A DNA stretch of 64,000 nt from assembly GCF_001277215.2 (NCBI RefSeq), contig NZ_CP013940.1:2108001-2172000 (forward strand), written 5' to 3'. Below, one piece after another: positions 36,095-47,669 of this stretch. This DNA is from Cronobacter malonaticus LMG 23826. Lineage in GTDB: Bacteria; Pseudomonadota; Gammaproteobacteria; Enterobacterales; Enterobacteriaceae. The notes beneath the pieces are model-generated. The model had not been told where the DNA came from, did no database searches, and was given only the letters and a program-made list of their open reading frames with translations. The translations under genes were made by a program, and so were the position numbers. Every line of letters begins with the position of its first letter. Within the stretch, counting starts at the first letter, position 1.

Positions 36095-37498
36095 ATGGTG
36101 CAGCAATCAGCAGTGCTGGATAAAGTGACGCCTGCCCGGGACCGCCTGACGGTCCGGGAGAAATTAGGTTTCGGATTTGGTGATGCGGCCTGCAATATGA
36201 GCTGGGGGCCGGTAACCATGTTTTTAACCTGGTTTTATACCGATATATTTGGCTTAAACGCCGCCCTTATCGCCACAATGTTTTTAGTGGTGCGGCTGCT
36301 CGATGCGTTTATTGATCCGGTCATCGGCGCGCTGGCGGACCGCTACCCGACCCGCCACGGCCGTTTTCGCCCGTGGATCCTCTACGGCTGCGTGCCCTTT
36401 TGCGCCATCTGTATTTTCGCGTTTTATACGCCGGATTTAAGCACCGGCGCGAAAGAGATTTACGCCTTCGTCACCTATTTGCTGCTCTCGGTACTTTACA
36501 GCACCGTGAATATTCCTTACTGCTCGCTTGGCAGCGTGATCACCGCAAACCCGGTAGACCGCGTGGCTTGCCAGTCCTACCGCTTCACCATGGCCAACAG
36601 CGCCGTGCTGCTCTGCTCTCTGACGCTGCTGCCGCTGGTCGATTATCTGGGCGGCGGCAACCAGCAGAAAGGCTTTTTTATTACTAACGCGATGTTCTCG
36701 GTTATCGGCCTGTGCCTGTTTTTACTCTGCTTTTTTAATACCCGCGAGCGCATTATGCCGCAGCGCGAAAAGCAGGAAAATATCGTGCGTAATTTCCGCT
36801 CGGCCTTTAAAAATGACCAGTGGCTGATGGTCGTCGCCGGGATGTTTATTGGCTGTATTCCGGCGTTCGTTTGCGGCGGCGCGACTATCTATTTCACCAA
36901 ATATTTAATGCATCTCGATAACACCATGACGACGCTGTTTATCAGTATTGGCGTGGTCGCCTGCGTGCTCGGTAATCTCGCGACGAGTTTCGTCACCCGT
37001 TATATTTGCAAAGTGAAACTGTATATCGCCGTGGGCTTTATTACGGCCGCTATTTCCGTCGGGATTTATTTTGTCGACCCGCAAAATGTGATGCTGATCT
37101 TTATTCTCAATACGCTGCGCGCGTGGATTGGCGCGATTACCGTTCCGGTATTCTGGTCGTTTATCGCCGATGCCGACGATTATGGCGAATGGAAACTTAA
37201 AAAACGCATGTCCGGTATTTACGCCTCCGGCAACCTGTTTGCGCTGAAAGTGAGCCTCGCCATCGGCGGTGCCATTACCGCGCTGGTGCTTTCCGCCACG
37301 CATTATGTTCCTGAAGCCACCGTGCAGGCACCCGCAACACAGCAGGCCATTATGATGCTGATTACCTTTATTCCGGCCATCGGCGGCGTACTGACCTCCA
37401 CCATTTTCCTGTTTTATAAGCTCGACAAAAAGACGATGCAGAAAATTCAGGATGACCTGAGCGTCGGCAAATATGCCAGCGATACCGCCCTTCGTTAA
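36095..37498 (+). CDS. GPH-family glycoside/pentoside:cation symporter
   Basis: A 467-residue MFS-type transporter with 12 helices. The N-terminal LGFGFGDAACNMSWGPVTMF, RLLDAFIDPVIGALADR and RHGRFRPWILYG are typical for the glycoside-pentoside-hexuronide symporters (MelB/XylP/YagG family). The genes behind it encode an arabinofuranosidase and a porin, so the substrate is likely an arabinose-containing oligosaccharide. It is the first gene of the operon, 12 bp before the hydrolase gene. Confidence 0.9.
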   Translation: MVQQSAVLDKVTPARDRLTVREKLGFGFGDAACNMSWGPVTMFLTWFYTDIFGLNAALIATMFLVVRLLDAFIDPVIGALADRYPTRHGRFRPWILYGCVPFCAICIFAFYTPDLSTGAKEIYAFVTYLLLSVLYSTVNIPYCSLGSVITANPVDRVACQSYRFTMANSAVLLCSLTLLPLVDYLGGGNQQKGFFITNAMFSVIGLCLFLLCFFNTRERIMPQREKQENIVRNFRSAFKNDQWLMVVAGMFIGCIPAFVCGGATIYFTKYLMHLDNTMTTLFISIGVVACVLGNLATSFVTRYICKVKLYIAVGFITAAISVGIYFVDPQNVMLIFILNTLRAWIGAITVPVFWSFIADADDYGEWKLKKRMSGIYASGNLFALKVSLAIGGAITALVLSATHYVPEATVQAPATQQAIMMLITFIPAIGGVLTSTIFLFYKLDKKTMQKIQDDLSVGKYASDTALR

Positions 37499-37510
37499 TA
37501 AGGAGACGTT

Positions 37511-39031
37511 ATGACCACGCTTTCATTCACGCTCGATCCGCAGAACGTGATTTCCGCCATCGACCCGCGCCTGTTTGGCTCGTTCATTGAACATCTGGGC
37601 CGCGCGGTCTACACCGGCGTCTATGAGCCGGAGCACCCGCTCGCGGATGAGGACGGGTTTCGTAAGGATGTGATCGATCTCGTCAAAGGGCTGCACGTCA
37701 CCACGGTGCGCTACCCCGGCGGCAATTATGTCTCCGGTTTTAACTGGCGCGACAGCATCGGCCCAAAAGCAGATCGCCCGGTGCGCCTCGACTATGCCTG
37801 GATAAGTAAAGAGACCAACCAGTTTGGCATTGATGAGTTTGCGCGCTGGTGCGAAAAAACCGGCGTCGAGCCGATGATCGCCGTGAACCTCGGTACCGGC
37901 ACGCCGCAGGAGGCAGGTTATTTCGCCGAGTACTGCAACCACCCCGGCGGCACGACACTCAGCGATTTGCGCATTCAGCACGGACGCCGCGAGCCGTATA
38001 ACTTCCGCCTGTGGTGTCTTGGCAATGAGATGGACGGGCCGTGGCAGACCGGGCAAATGAACGCCCGCGAGTATGCGCATAAGGCGCGTGAAACCGCGAA
38101 AATCCTGCGCTGTATCGACCCTCAGGCGCAGCTGGTGGCGTGCGGCAGCTCCAGCTCGGCGATGACCACATTCCCGGAGTGGGACCGCATCGTGCTGGAA
38201 GAGCTGTACGATTACGTCGATTTCATCTCCTGTCATCAGTATTACGAGAACGAAGGCAGCGAGACCGATTTTCTCGCCTCGTTCGTCAATATGGATAATT
38301 TCATCGAAACCATCGTCAGCACCGCCAATTACGCCAAAGCGGTGCGGCGCAGCAATAAAGAGATGATGATCTCCTTTGATGAGTGGAACGTCTGGTATCT
38401 GCGCGGCGATCCGTGGGACGCGCCGATGAAAGATCCGGCGAACCGCTTCCGTGAGGCACCGCCGCTGCTGGAAGACCGCTATTCGTTTCTCGACGCGCTG
38501 GTGATGGGCGGGCTGCTCTGCTCGCTGCTGAACCACGCCGACCGGGTGAAAATGGCGAGCCTGGCGCAGCTGGTGAATGTCATCGCGCCGATTTTCACGG
38601 AGCCTGGCAAAGGCGCGCTCTGCCAGACGCTTTACTGGCCGTTCGAGATGGTCGCGAGCGTCAGCGACGGCGTGGTGCTGCGCCACCAGCTGCCGGTGCC
38701 GACGTTTGCGAGCAAATATGGCGACGCCCGCAACGTTCAGTCGTCGGTGGTGTATAACGAGGCGCGCGGCGAAATTTATCTATTCGCCGTGAACTGCGAT
38801 TTCACCACCGCTTATGAGCTTGATATCAACCTGCCCGCCTTCAGCGACTGCCGTCTGAAGGAACACAAAATACTGCGCAGCGACGACCTCTATGCGAAAA
38901 ACACCTTCGACGATCCGAACCGCGTGCGCCCGGAGATTATCGATTACCCGCACGGCAGCCTGCGTGAAAACACACTCACGCTCGCGCCGCTGACCTGGAA
39001 CCGTATCACGCTCTCGGTCGCCCGCGCGTAA
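37511..39031 (+). CDS. abfA: GH51 alpha-N-arabinofuranosidase
   Basis: A 506-residue glycoside hydrolase of family 51. The acid/base glutamate is Glu173 in WCLGNEMDGPW and the nucleophile is Glu291 in SFDEWNVWY. Early blocks RLFGSFIEHLGRAVYTGVYE and VRYPGGNYVSGFNWRD also match. There is no signal peptide, so it works in the cytoplasm on imported short arabino-oligosaccharides, cutting terminal L-arabinofuranosyl residues. It is preceded by AAGGAGA. It follows the symporter gene and precedes a porin gene. Confidence 0.95.
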   Translation: MTTLSFTLDPQNVISAIDPRLFGSFIEHLGRAVYTGVYEPEHPLADEDGFRKDVIDLVKGLHVTTVRYPGGNYVSGFNWRDSIGPKADRPVRLDYAWISKETNQFGIDEFARWCEKTGVEPMIAVNLGTGTPQEAGYFAEYCNHPGGTTLSDLRIQHGRREPYNFRLWCLGNEMDGPWQTGQMNAREYAHKARETAKILRCIDPQAQLVACGSSSSAMTTFPEWDRIVLEELYDYVDFISCHQYYENEGSETDFLASFVNMDNFIETIVSTANYAKAVRRSNKEMMISFDEWNVWYLRGDPWDAPMKDPANRFREAPPLLEDRYSFLDALVMGGLLCSLLNHADRVKMASLAQLVNVIAPIFTEPGKGALCQTLYWPFEMVASVSDGVVLRHQLPVPTFASKYGDARNVQSSVVYNEARGEIYLFAVNCDFTTAYELDINLPAFSDCRLKEHKILRSDDLYAKNTFDDPNRVRPEIIDYPHGSLRENTLTLAPLTWNRITLSVARA

Positions 39032-39084
39032 AGGAGAACGCCCCGCGCCTCGCGCGTACGGAATAAAACCTCTGACAGGCCCGC

Positions 39085-39106
39085 ACCGCCGTTTTTGGAC
39101 GGCGGT
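39085..39106 (+). other. Intercistronic hairpin between abfA and the porin gene
   Basis: Perfect 8-bp stem ACCGCCGT/ACGGCGGT with loop TTTTGG and no T tract. It may stabilise mRNA ends or tune relative expression of enzyme and porin. Confidence 0.55.
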
Positions 39107-39151
39107 AAGGCCGCCTTATGCCCAAAAACTGACAACAATAAGAGAGACACG

Positions 39152-40339
39152 ATGAAAAAGATGATGGTACTGCCCTGTGTGTTCAGCCTGCTTGCGCCCT
39201 GCGCGATGGCGGAAATGAAAGTGACTACGCCGCAGGGCGATCTAAAATTCTACGGCGATGTGGAATTTAACGTCGACGCGGCGAGCCGCACCGGGCAGCT
39301 TACGTCGCTGCGCACCTCTGACGATAAAGACTGGAAACCGGGCGACCATGAAAAGTGGGACGTCAACGGCCGTATTCTGCTGGGCGTGGATGGCTACCGT
39401 GAGAAGAACGGCAATTTCGCCGGCTTCACGGTGCAGCCGCTCGCGGATCTGTCAGGGCATACCAATCTTGATGACGCGGCGTTTTACTTCGGCCAGCCGC
39501 AGGCCTGGAAAATCAAGGTCGGCCGTTTTGAAGCTTACGACATGTTCCCGCTCAATCAGGACACCTTTATTCAGTACTCCGGCAACACCGCGAACGATAT
39601 TTACGGCGACGGCTTCGGCTACGTCTACATGATGAAAGAGGGCCGCGGGCGCAGCAGCAACGGCGGCGCGGTGCAGTTCAGCGGCGAATACGGCAACTGG
39701 TATTTCGAGCTGAACAATATGGTGAAAGACGGCACCACGCTGTTTGCCGACGATACCTATCACGGCAACGCGCTGGAGAATAAAAAGAACGTCATTTATA
39801 TGCGCCCGGTGGTTGCGTGGCGCGACGACCACTTCTCCGCCGCCGTGGCGATGGAAACCAACGTGGTGAGCAACGCTTACGGCTATAACGACGCCCAGGG
39901 GCGGTTTCAGGATCAGTCAGACCGCACCGGCTATGGCGCGACCTTCACCTGGAACAGCCTGAAGAACGATCCGGACGACGGCACGGTGATTAACCTTAAT
40001 ACCGCCTATATGAACGCCGATGACGAAACCGACTTCAGCGCCGGGGCCAACGTGCTGTGGCGTCATCTGGAGCTTGGCTATATCTACGCCCATAACAATA
40101 TTGATGACTTCAATATGTCGAGCGTTGGTGAAGAGGACGGCCAGCTGAAATATCCAGGCAAATATGACATTCACACCGTACATCTCTCTTACGGCTTCAC
40201 TAACGTGATGGATATGGACAACTTTAATATCTACCTCGGTGCCTACTGGTCGCAGCTCTCGCTTAAAGAGAGCGACTACGATAACGAAGGCGATAAAGAC
40301 CGCTACGGCGCCCGCGTGCGCTTTAAATATTTCTTCTGA
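39152..40339 (+). CDS. Outer-membrane carbohydrate porin
   Basis: A 395-residue outer-membrane beta-barrel with signal peptide (MKKMMVLPCVFSLLAPCAMA) and a terminal phenylalanine (RVRFKYFF), as in barrels recognised by BamA. Alternating strands and short periplasmic turns run throughout. It resembles raffinose/oligosaccharide-type porins. Start at 39152 has AGAGAGAC upstream; the in-frame ATG at 39095 lacks one and lies in the hairpin. It follows abfA by 120 bp and should import the arabino-oligosaccharides that the symporter then carries. Confidence 0.82.
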   Translation: MKKMMVLPCVFSLLAPCAMAEMKVTTPQGDLKFYGDVEFNVDAASRTGQLTSLRTSDDKDWKPGDHEKWDVNGRILLGVDGYREKNGNFAGFTVQPLADLSGHTNLDDAAFYFGQPQAWKIKVGRFEAYDMFPLNQDTFIQYSGNTANDIYGDGFGYVYMMKEGRGRSSNGGAVQFSGEYGNWYFELNNMVKDGTTLFADDTYHGNALENKKNVIYMRPVVAWRDDHFSAAVAMETNVVSNAYGYNDAQGRFQDQSDRTGYGATFTWNSLKNDPDDGTVINLNTAYMNADDETDFSAGANVLWRHLELGYIYAHNNIDDFNMSSVGEEDGQLKYPGKYDIHTVHLSYGFTNVMDMDNFNIYLGAYWSQLSLKESDYDNEGDKDRYGARVRFKYFF

Positions 40340-40346
40340 CGCCCTC

Positions 40347-40370
40347 GCCCCTTCGCGCCTGCGGAGGGGC
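40347..40370 (+). terminator. Hairpin after the porin gene
   Basis: 10-bp stem GCCCCTTCGC/GCGGAGGGGC (one G-T pair) with loop GCCT, then an A/T-rich stretch without a pure T run. Probably the operon terminator. Confidence 0.6.
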
Positions 40371-40485
40371 CAAATATATTTTCCGCATTTAGATAGCGAT
40401 TTTTGTTGGTTCTCATCCCCGACGGCCTGCGTTTTTATAACGTCGACAGACAGTTAATAACAACGGACGATAAGGGACATTCACC

Positions 40486-42102
40486 ATGCATTTTTCCATT
40501 ACCGCGCGCGGCGTGGCGCTCGGCCTCGCGTTTGGGCTGATAAATACGGCCAGCGCCGCGCCGGTGAAAGGCGGCACGCTGATTTATCTGGAGCAGCAGG
40601 CGCACACGACGCTCTACCCGCCCGCAGGCGGCTTTTACCCCAACGGCGGCATCCTGAACCAGATAACCGATAAGCTCACCTGGCAGAACCCAAAAACGCT
40701 GGAAATAGAGCCGTGGATAGCGCAGTCCTGGAGCAGCAACGCGGATAAAACCGAATACACCTTTAAAATCCGCCCCGGCGTAACGTTCTCTGACGGCACG
40801 CCGCTTGACGCCAGTGCGGTGGCGAAAAACTTCGACACCTACGGACTTGGCAATAAGGCGCAGCGCCTGCCGGTTTCCGAGGTCATCAATAACTATCAGC
40901 GCAGCGAAGTCGTCGATCCGCTGACGGTGAAGTTTTACTTCAGCAAACCCTCGCCCGGCTTTTTACAGGGCACCTCGGCGATTGGCTCCGGGCTGGTGTC
41001 GCTCAGTACGCTCGCGCGCAATCTTGATGAGCTTGGCGACGCGCGGCATATCATCGGCTCCGGCCCGTTTGTGGTACAGAGCGAGACGCTGGGCCGCGAG
41101 GTGAATCTTACCGCGCGCAAGGATTATCAGTGGGGGCCGCAGAACAGCGCGCAGCAGGGCCCGGCGAATCTCGACGGCATTAAAATCGTGGTGACGCCGG
41201 AGGACAGCGTGCGCATCGGCGCGCTGCTGGCAGGCCAGGCGGACGCCATTCGCCAGGTGCAGGCGTATGATGAAAAACAGGCGGCGGATCAGCAGTTTCC
41301 TGTCTATGCCGCGCCGACCCGCGGCGTCAATGACAGCATCGCCTTTCGCCCCGCCAACCCGCTGGTGGCCGATGTAAAAGTGCGCCAGGCGCTGCTTCAC
41401 GCGACCAACGCGCGCCAGATTGTCGATACCCTCTTTTCACCGAACTATCCGGTCGCTACTTCTGTGGTGGCGAAAAGCGCGCCCGCCTATCGCGATTTAA
41501 GCGCCAGACTGACCTTTGACCCCGCGCTTGCGAACCGTTTGCTGGATGAAGCCGGCTGGCAAAAAGGCGCGAACGGGATTCGAACCAAAGCGGGACAGCC
41601 GCTGAGCCTGACGGTTTATGAATCGCTGCCGCAGCCGCAGAATAAAGAGGTGCTGCAACTGGTGGCGCAGCAGTGGAAACAGGTGGGCGTGCAGCTCAAC
41701 GTGCGCGCGGGCGACGCGGGCACCAAAGCGCAGGACAGCCTGGACCCGGCCAAAACGCCGGTGAACGTGGTGGAGGTGGGCCGCGCCGATCCGGACGTCA
41801 TCAAAAGCCAGTTCCACCCGTTAAACCGCGACGCGCTGCTGCAAAAAGGCGGCCTGAGCCAGAAAACCGATTTTATCGACGACAAGCTTAATGCGCTGCT
41901 CACCACCATCGCCTCGGAGGTCGACCCGCAAAAACGTCTCGCAGCGGCGGGCGACGCGCAGGCGTATCTCATCGATAACGCCTACATCATTCCGATTTTC
42001 GAAGAGCCGCAGGTCTACGCCGCCGCGCCGTGGGTGAAAAACCTCACGTTTGAAGCGGTAGGCCGTCCGAGCTTTTACGGCGTCTGGCTGGAGAAACACT
42101 GA
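40486..42102 (+). CDS. ABC transporter substrate-binding protein, KPN_01854-type
   Basis: A 538-residue periplasmic binding protein of the SBP-5 class. The signal peptide ends at NTASA (about residue 25). It contains GGTLIYLEQQAHTTLYPPAGG, YTFKIRPGVTFSDGTPLDAS and RHIIGSGPFVVQSE. The gene order with a luciferase-like enzyme and a CMD protein matches the system described in TIGR04027/04028/04029 (KPN_01854/01858-type). It captures an unknown compound for the two permeases. It begins the operon; its stop overlaps the next ATG by one base. Confidence 0.85.
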   Translation: MHFSITARGVALGLAFGLINTASAAPVKGGTLIYLEQQAHTTLYPPAGGFYPNGGILNQITDKLTWQNPKTLEIEPWIAQSWSSNADKTEYTFKIRPGVTFSDGTPLDASAVAKNFDTYGLGNKAQRLPVSEVINNYQRSEVVDPLTVKFYFSKPSPGFLQGTSAIGSGLVSLSTLARNLDELGDARHIIGSGPFVVQSETLGREVNLTARKDYQWGPQNSAQQGPANLDGIKIVVTPEDSVRIGALLAGQADAIRQVQAYDEKQAADQQFPVYAAPTRGVNDSIAFRPANPLVADVKVRQALLHATNARQIVDTLFSPNYPVATSVVAKSAPAYRDLSARLTFDPALANRLLDEAGWQKGANGIRTKAGQPLSLTVYESLPQPQNKEVLQLVAQQWKQVGVQLNVRAGDAGTKAQDSLDPAKTPVNVVEVGRADPDVIKSQFHPLNRDALLQKGGLSQKTDFIDDKLNALLTTIASEVDPQKRLAAAGDAQAYLIDNAYIIPIFEEPQVYAAAPWVKNLTFEAVGRPSFYGVWLEKH

Positions 42103-43046
42103 TGGACGGGCGTTATCTCGCCGCGCGGGTTGGTCAGGCGCTGCTGGTGTTGTGGGCGAGCTTTACGGTTTCGTTTGTGCTGCTGCAACTGCTGCCGGGC
42201 GATGCGATCGCCATTAAGTTTCAGAACCCGGAGCTTGGGTTAAACGCCGCCCAGATAGCGCAGATGCGCACCGCCTACGGTGCCGACGCGCCGCTGTGGC
42301 GGCAATACCTGGAAAGCCTCGGCGGCGCGCTGCGCGGCGATTTCGGCTTTTCTCTCCAGGCGGGCGTACCGGTGAGCGCCCTGCTCGCGGCAGGCCTCCC
42401 CGCCACGCTGCGCCTCGCCGCGCTCGGGTTTACGCTGGCGCTGGTTATCGCCGTCCTGCTCGCCGCGCTCTCCACGCTGAGTTACGGGCGCGTGCTGCGT
42501 CGGGCGTTCGCGGCGCTGCCGTCGCTGTTTGTCGCGGTGCCGACGTTCTGGCTCGGCATCACGCTTATTCAGCTTTTTTCTTTCCAGTGGCGGCTCATCC
42601 CGGTGATTAATCCGGGCTTCTGGGAGGGGCTGATACTGCCGGTGATGACGCTTGCGGTGCCCATCAGCGCCCCGCTGGCGCAACTGCTGATTCGCAATAT
42701 TGACGTGGTGATGCACCAGCCCTTTGTTACCGTCGCGCGCGCCAAAGGCGCCAGCCACCGCGGCGTGTTGTGGCGTCACGTGGCGCGCAACGCCCTGCTG
42801 CCGGTGCTGACCGTCGCGGGCCTGCTGCTGGGTGAACTCATCGCCGGCGCGCTGGTGACCGAAACCGTGTTTGGCTTAAACGGGCTTGGGCAACTGACCC
42901 GCGACGCGGTGAACAATCAGGATCTGGCCGTGTTACAGGCCATCGTACTGGTGGCGGCGCTCGGGTTTGTACTCATCAATCTGCTGGTGGATCTGCTCTA
43001 TCCGCTGCTCGATCCCCGGCTGTCACTGTCGCGGAGGGCCGCCTGA
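42102..43046 (+). CDS. ABC permease, DppB type
   Basis: A 314-residue permease with six helices. It begins with the conserved LLVLWASFTVSFVLLQLLPG, ends LINLLVDLLYPLLDPRL, and has the EAA-like loop TVARAKGASHRGVLWRHVAR. It forms the transmembrane pore with the next gene product. Its start overlaps the SBP stop (TGATG) and its stop overlaps the next ATG. Confidence 0.9.
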   Translation: MDGRYLAARVGQALLVLWASFTVSFVLLQLLPGDAIAIKFQNPELGLNAAQIAQMRTAYGADAPLWRQYLESLGGALRGDFGFSLQAGVPVSALLAAGLPATLRLAALGFTLALVIAVLLAALSTLSYGRVLRRAFAALPSLFVAVPTFWLGITLIQLFSFQWRLIPVINPGFWEGLILPVMTLAVPISAPLAQLLIRNIDVVMHQPFVTVARAKGASHRGVLWRHVARNALLPVLTVAGLLLGELIAGALVTETVFGLNGLGQLTRDAVNNQDLAVLQAIVLVAALGFVLINLLVDLLYPLLDPRLSLSRRAA

Positions 43047-43890
43047 TGACCACACTTGACCTCTCACACGTCCGGGCGCGCCGCGGGCGTTTTTTGCGCC
43101 GCCCGCATCTGCCGCCAGGGCTGGCGCTCGCCTGGCTTACGCTGTTGCTGGCCGCGCTGTGGGCGCTCTTTCCGTCCCTCTTCACCGCGTTTGATCCGCT
43201 CACCGGCACGCCGGGCGCGCAGCGCCTGCCGCCGGGAGCCGAACACTGGCTCGGCACCGATCAGCTGGGGCGCGATCTTTACGCCCGGCTGGTCTGGGGC
43301 GCGTCGCATACGCTCAGCGGCGCGCTGGTAGCCGTCGCGCTGGGGCTTGGCGCAGGCACGCTGTATGGCGTCGTCGCGGGTGCCGCGGGCGGTCGCACCG
43401 AGCAATGGCTGATGCGGCTGGTGGATGTGCTGCTCGCGATCCCCGGCCTGCTGCTGGCGCTGTGCGTCATCATTCTGCTTGGTTTTGGCACGGTGAACGC
43501 CGCGCTGGCGGTGGGCGTCACCTCGGTGGCGAGCTTCGCGCGTCTTGCCCGCGCCGAAGTCGTCCGCGTGCGGCATACCGATTATGTCGAGGCGGCGATC
43601 GCCTGCGGCGGCACGTTCTTCAGCACGCTGTGGCGCCATATTCTACCCAACTCGCTGACCTCGGTGCTGGCCTACGCCGCGCTCCAGTTCGGCAACGCCA
43701 TTCTTGCGCTCTCCACGCTGAGCTTTCTCGGTTACGGCACGCCGCCGCCCACGCCGGAATGGGGGCTGCTCATTGCCGAAGGGCGCAACTATCTCTCGAC
43801 CGCCTGGTGGCTCACCACCTTCCCCGGCGTTGCGGCGATCGCCGTGGTGCTGGCCGCCAATACCCTCAGCCACCACTACACCCGGAGAGC

Positions 43891-43894
<4 letters not shown>
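43046..43894 (+). CDS. ABC permease, DppC type
   Basis: A 282-residue permease with six helices. It has the GTDQLGRDLYARLVWGASHT motif found near the N-terminus of DppC-type proteins, and the EAA loop DYVEAAIACGGTFFSTLWRH. It pairs with the preceding permease. Its stop overlaps the ATPase start by 4 bp (ATGA). Confidence 0.9.
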
Positions 43895-45500
<1,606 letters not shown>

Positions 45501-45504
<4 letters not shown>

Positions 45505-46550
45505 CCAAAAAACGCTTAGGTTTTTTCACCCGCCTGCTGGACCGCGTCAGCGCGGCCGAGCGCTACCGCCTCGCCACCGAGCAGATCCTGCACGCCGAAC
45601 GCAGCGGTTTCGACACCGCCTGGGTGGCGCAGCATCACTTTCATGAAGCGGAAGGCGGGCTGCCCTCGCCGCTGCTGTTTTTAGCGCACGTGGCGGCGCA
45701 GACCCGGCGCATCCGGCTCGGTACGGGGATCATTACGCTGCCGATGGAATCGCCGCTGCGCGTGGCGGAAGACGCCGCCGTGCTGGATCTGCTCAGCGAC
45801 GGGCGCGTGGAGCTGGGGCTGGGCTCCGGCGGTACGCCCTCATCGTTCCCGCCGTTCGGGCTGCAAAGCGAGGAACGCGGCGAAGCCTATGGGCGTCATC
45901 TGGCGCTGCTGCGCGCGGCGCTGAACGATGAGCCGCTGGCGGGCACCGATAATCACCTCTACCCGGCGGCGCGCGGGTTGCGCCTGCGGCTCTGGCAGGC
46001 GACTTTCTCGGTGGACGGCGGCGCGCGCGCCGGCCGCGACGGCGACGGCCTGATGCTGTCACGCACCCAGCCGCGTCCGCCAGGCGAGCCGGATATGCCG
46101 CTGGACGCGTTGCAAAACCCGATTATCGACGCCTATCTCGACGCGCTGCCCGTCGGCGTCGCGCCGCGCATTATGGCCTCGCGCACCGCGTTTGTGACGG
46201 ATAACGGCGACGACGCCCGCCGCTTCGCGCAAACCGGGCTTGCGGCCCAGGCGACGCAGTTCCGCGCCCAGGGCCACCGGCTCGCGGGCGAGACGCTGGA
46301 GGATTATATCGCCGCGTTCGATGTCCATCTCGGCACGCCGCAGGAAACGCTCGCCACGCTGTCGCGCGATACGGCGCTGGCGCGCGCCACCGTTCTGTCG
46401 TTCCAGGTGCACTCTATCGATCCGCCGCACCCGTTTATTTTGCGCTCCATCTCACTGCTGGCGCAGCAGGTGGCCCCCGCGCTTGGCTGGAAACCGGCAG
46501 CGCCGTTCGCTGATGTCGCCTCCCTTAACCCGATCAAGGAAACCTTATGA
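45501..46550 (+). CDS. FMN-dependent luciferase-like monooxygenase, KPN_01858-type
   Basis: A 349-residue flavin-dependent enzyme of the bacterial luciferase superfamily (TIM barrel). Visible landmarks are FDTAWVAQHHFHEAEGGLPS, RRIRLGTGIITLP and LGLGSGGTPSSFPPFGLQSE. It would oxidise a small compound with FMNH2 and O2. The KPN_01858 family is defined by its link to the ABC importer and CMD protein next door, which is exactly what is seen here. The substrate is unknown. It overlaps both neighbours by 4 bp (ATGA). Confidence 0.88.
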
Positions 46551-47641
46551 CCCGCTCGCCCGATCTTCTCGATATCCTGGCGGATATCGCCCCCGGCTCT
46601 CCGCTGGCGCTGGCGCGCGCCACCCGCGATGCCGCCACGCAGAACACTGCCCGTAGCCGCGAGGCCCTGTTTAACGGCATAAGCGATCTCACCCGCGCGG
46701 AGCGCCTGCAGCTCGCCCGCGAGGTGGCGCGCTGGCATGAGGATGAGGCGCTGTACGCACACTATTCGGCGGCGCTGAAAGACGAACAGGCGCCGCCCGC
46801 GCGTCTCTCCGCCGCGCTCGGCCATGCGGAGATCCTGGCGTTTCGCCCGGTACAGGCGACCGCGCAGGCGATAACGGCGCTGACGGACGCCGGGTTTAGC
46901 GAAGAAGCCATTGTGACGCTCGCGCAGGTGGTGGCGTTTGTCAGTTTTGAGAGCCGACTGCTGCGCGGTTACCGGCTGATTAACGGCGGGCGCGTGGCGG
47001 GCGAAACGGCCATTCCGCCCGCCGGCCGCTGGCATACCACGCCCACCACGCACAGTGGACAGCCTGCCCCGACCGCCTTCACGCAGGATGAGCTGGGCTG
47101 GGAGCCGTGGCTTGCGCCGAAAGCGCTCGCCGCCTTCAGCCCGGACGAGCAGGAGACGCTGCGCCGTTTCGGACATCAGGATTCCGGGTATTTCCGCCTG
47201 CTGGCGCGTAACCTGCCCGTGCTGGAAGCCCGGACGCTGACGGACAAAGGGATTTTCTACACTCCAGGCGGGCTGGCGCGGGCGGAGCGTGAGCTGGCGG
47301 CGACGGTCGCGAGCAAAGTGAATGGCTGCATTTACTGCGCCTCGGTGCATGCGCGCAAGGCGAGTCAGCTGTCCAAAGATAACGACGCGGTGCAGCTGCT
47401 GCTGGAGGTGGCGCCGGGCGGGAGCCTGAGCGCCGGACAGTCGGCGCGCTGGCAGGCGATTATCGATTTCAGCGCGGCGCTGTCGGCCACCCCCGCCACG
47501 GCTGGCGCGGCGCATGTGGCAGCACTCCGTGAGCTGGGGTTGACCGATCTCGAGCTGCTGGATCTGGTGCAGGCCACGGCGTTTTTCGCCTGGGCCAACC
47601 GCCTGATGCTGACGCTCGGCGAGCCTTTTATTCCGGCCTGA
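46547..47641 (+). CDS. CMD-domain (carboxymuconolactone decarboxylase/AhpD-like) protein
   Basis: A 364-residue protein with two CMD-type halves. The C-terminal half has the AhpD-like redox motif CIYCASVHARKAS (Cys261 and Cys264), while the N-terminal half lacks a CxxC. This is the TIGR04029-type member of the transporter/luciferase system. AhpD-like proteins reduce peroxides, so it may remove peroxide or a peroxy-product formed by the monooxygenase. That is inference. It is the last gene of the operon. Confidence 0.85.
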   Translation: MTRSPDLLDILADIAPGSPLALARATRDAATQNTARSREALFNGISDLTRAERLQLAREVARWHEDEALYAHYSAALKDEQAPPARLSAALGHAEILAFRPVQATAQAITALTDAGFSEEAIVTLAQVVAFVSFESRLLRGYRLINGGRVAGETAIPPAGRWHTTPTTHSGQPAPTAFTQDELGWEPWLAPKALAAFSPDEQETLRRFGHQDSGYFRLLARNLPVLEARTLTDKGIFYTPGGLARAERELAATVASKVNGCIYCASVHARKASQLSKDNDAVQLLLEVAPGGSLSAGQSARWQAIIDFSAALSATPATAGAAHVAALRELGLTDLELLDLVQATAFFAWANRLMLTLGEPFIPA

Positions 47642-47647
47642 CCTGCC

Positions 47648-47669
47648 GCCGGGCGCGTGAGTGCCCGGC
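47648..47669 (+). terminator. Convergent hairpin between the CMD gene and the HAD phosphatase gene
   Basis: 7-bp stem GCCGGGC/GCCCGGC with an 8-nt loop. No T tract follows, so termination is uncertain. Confidence 0.5.
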
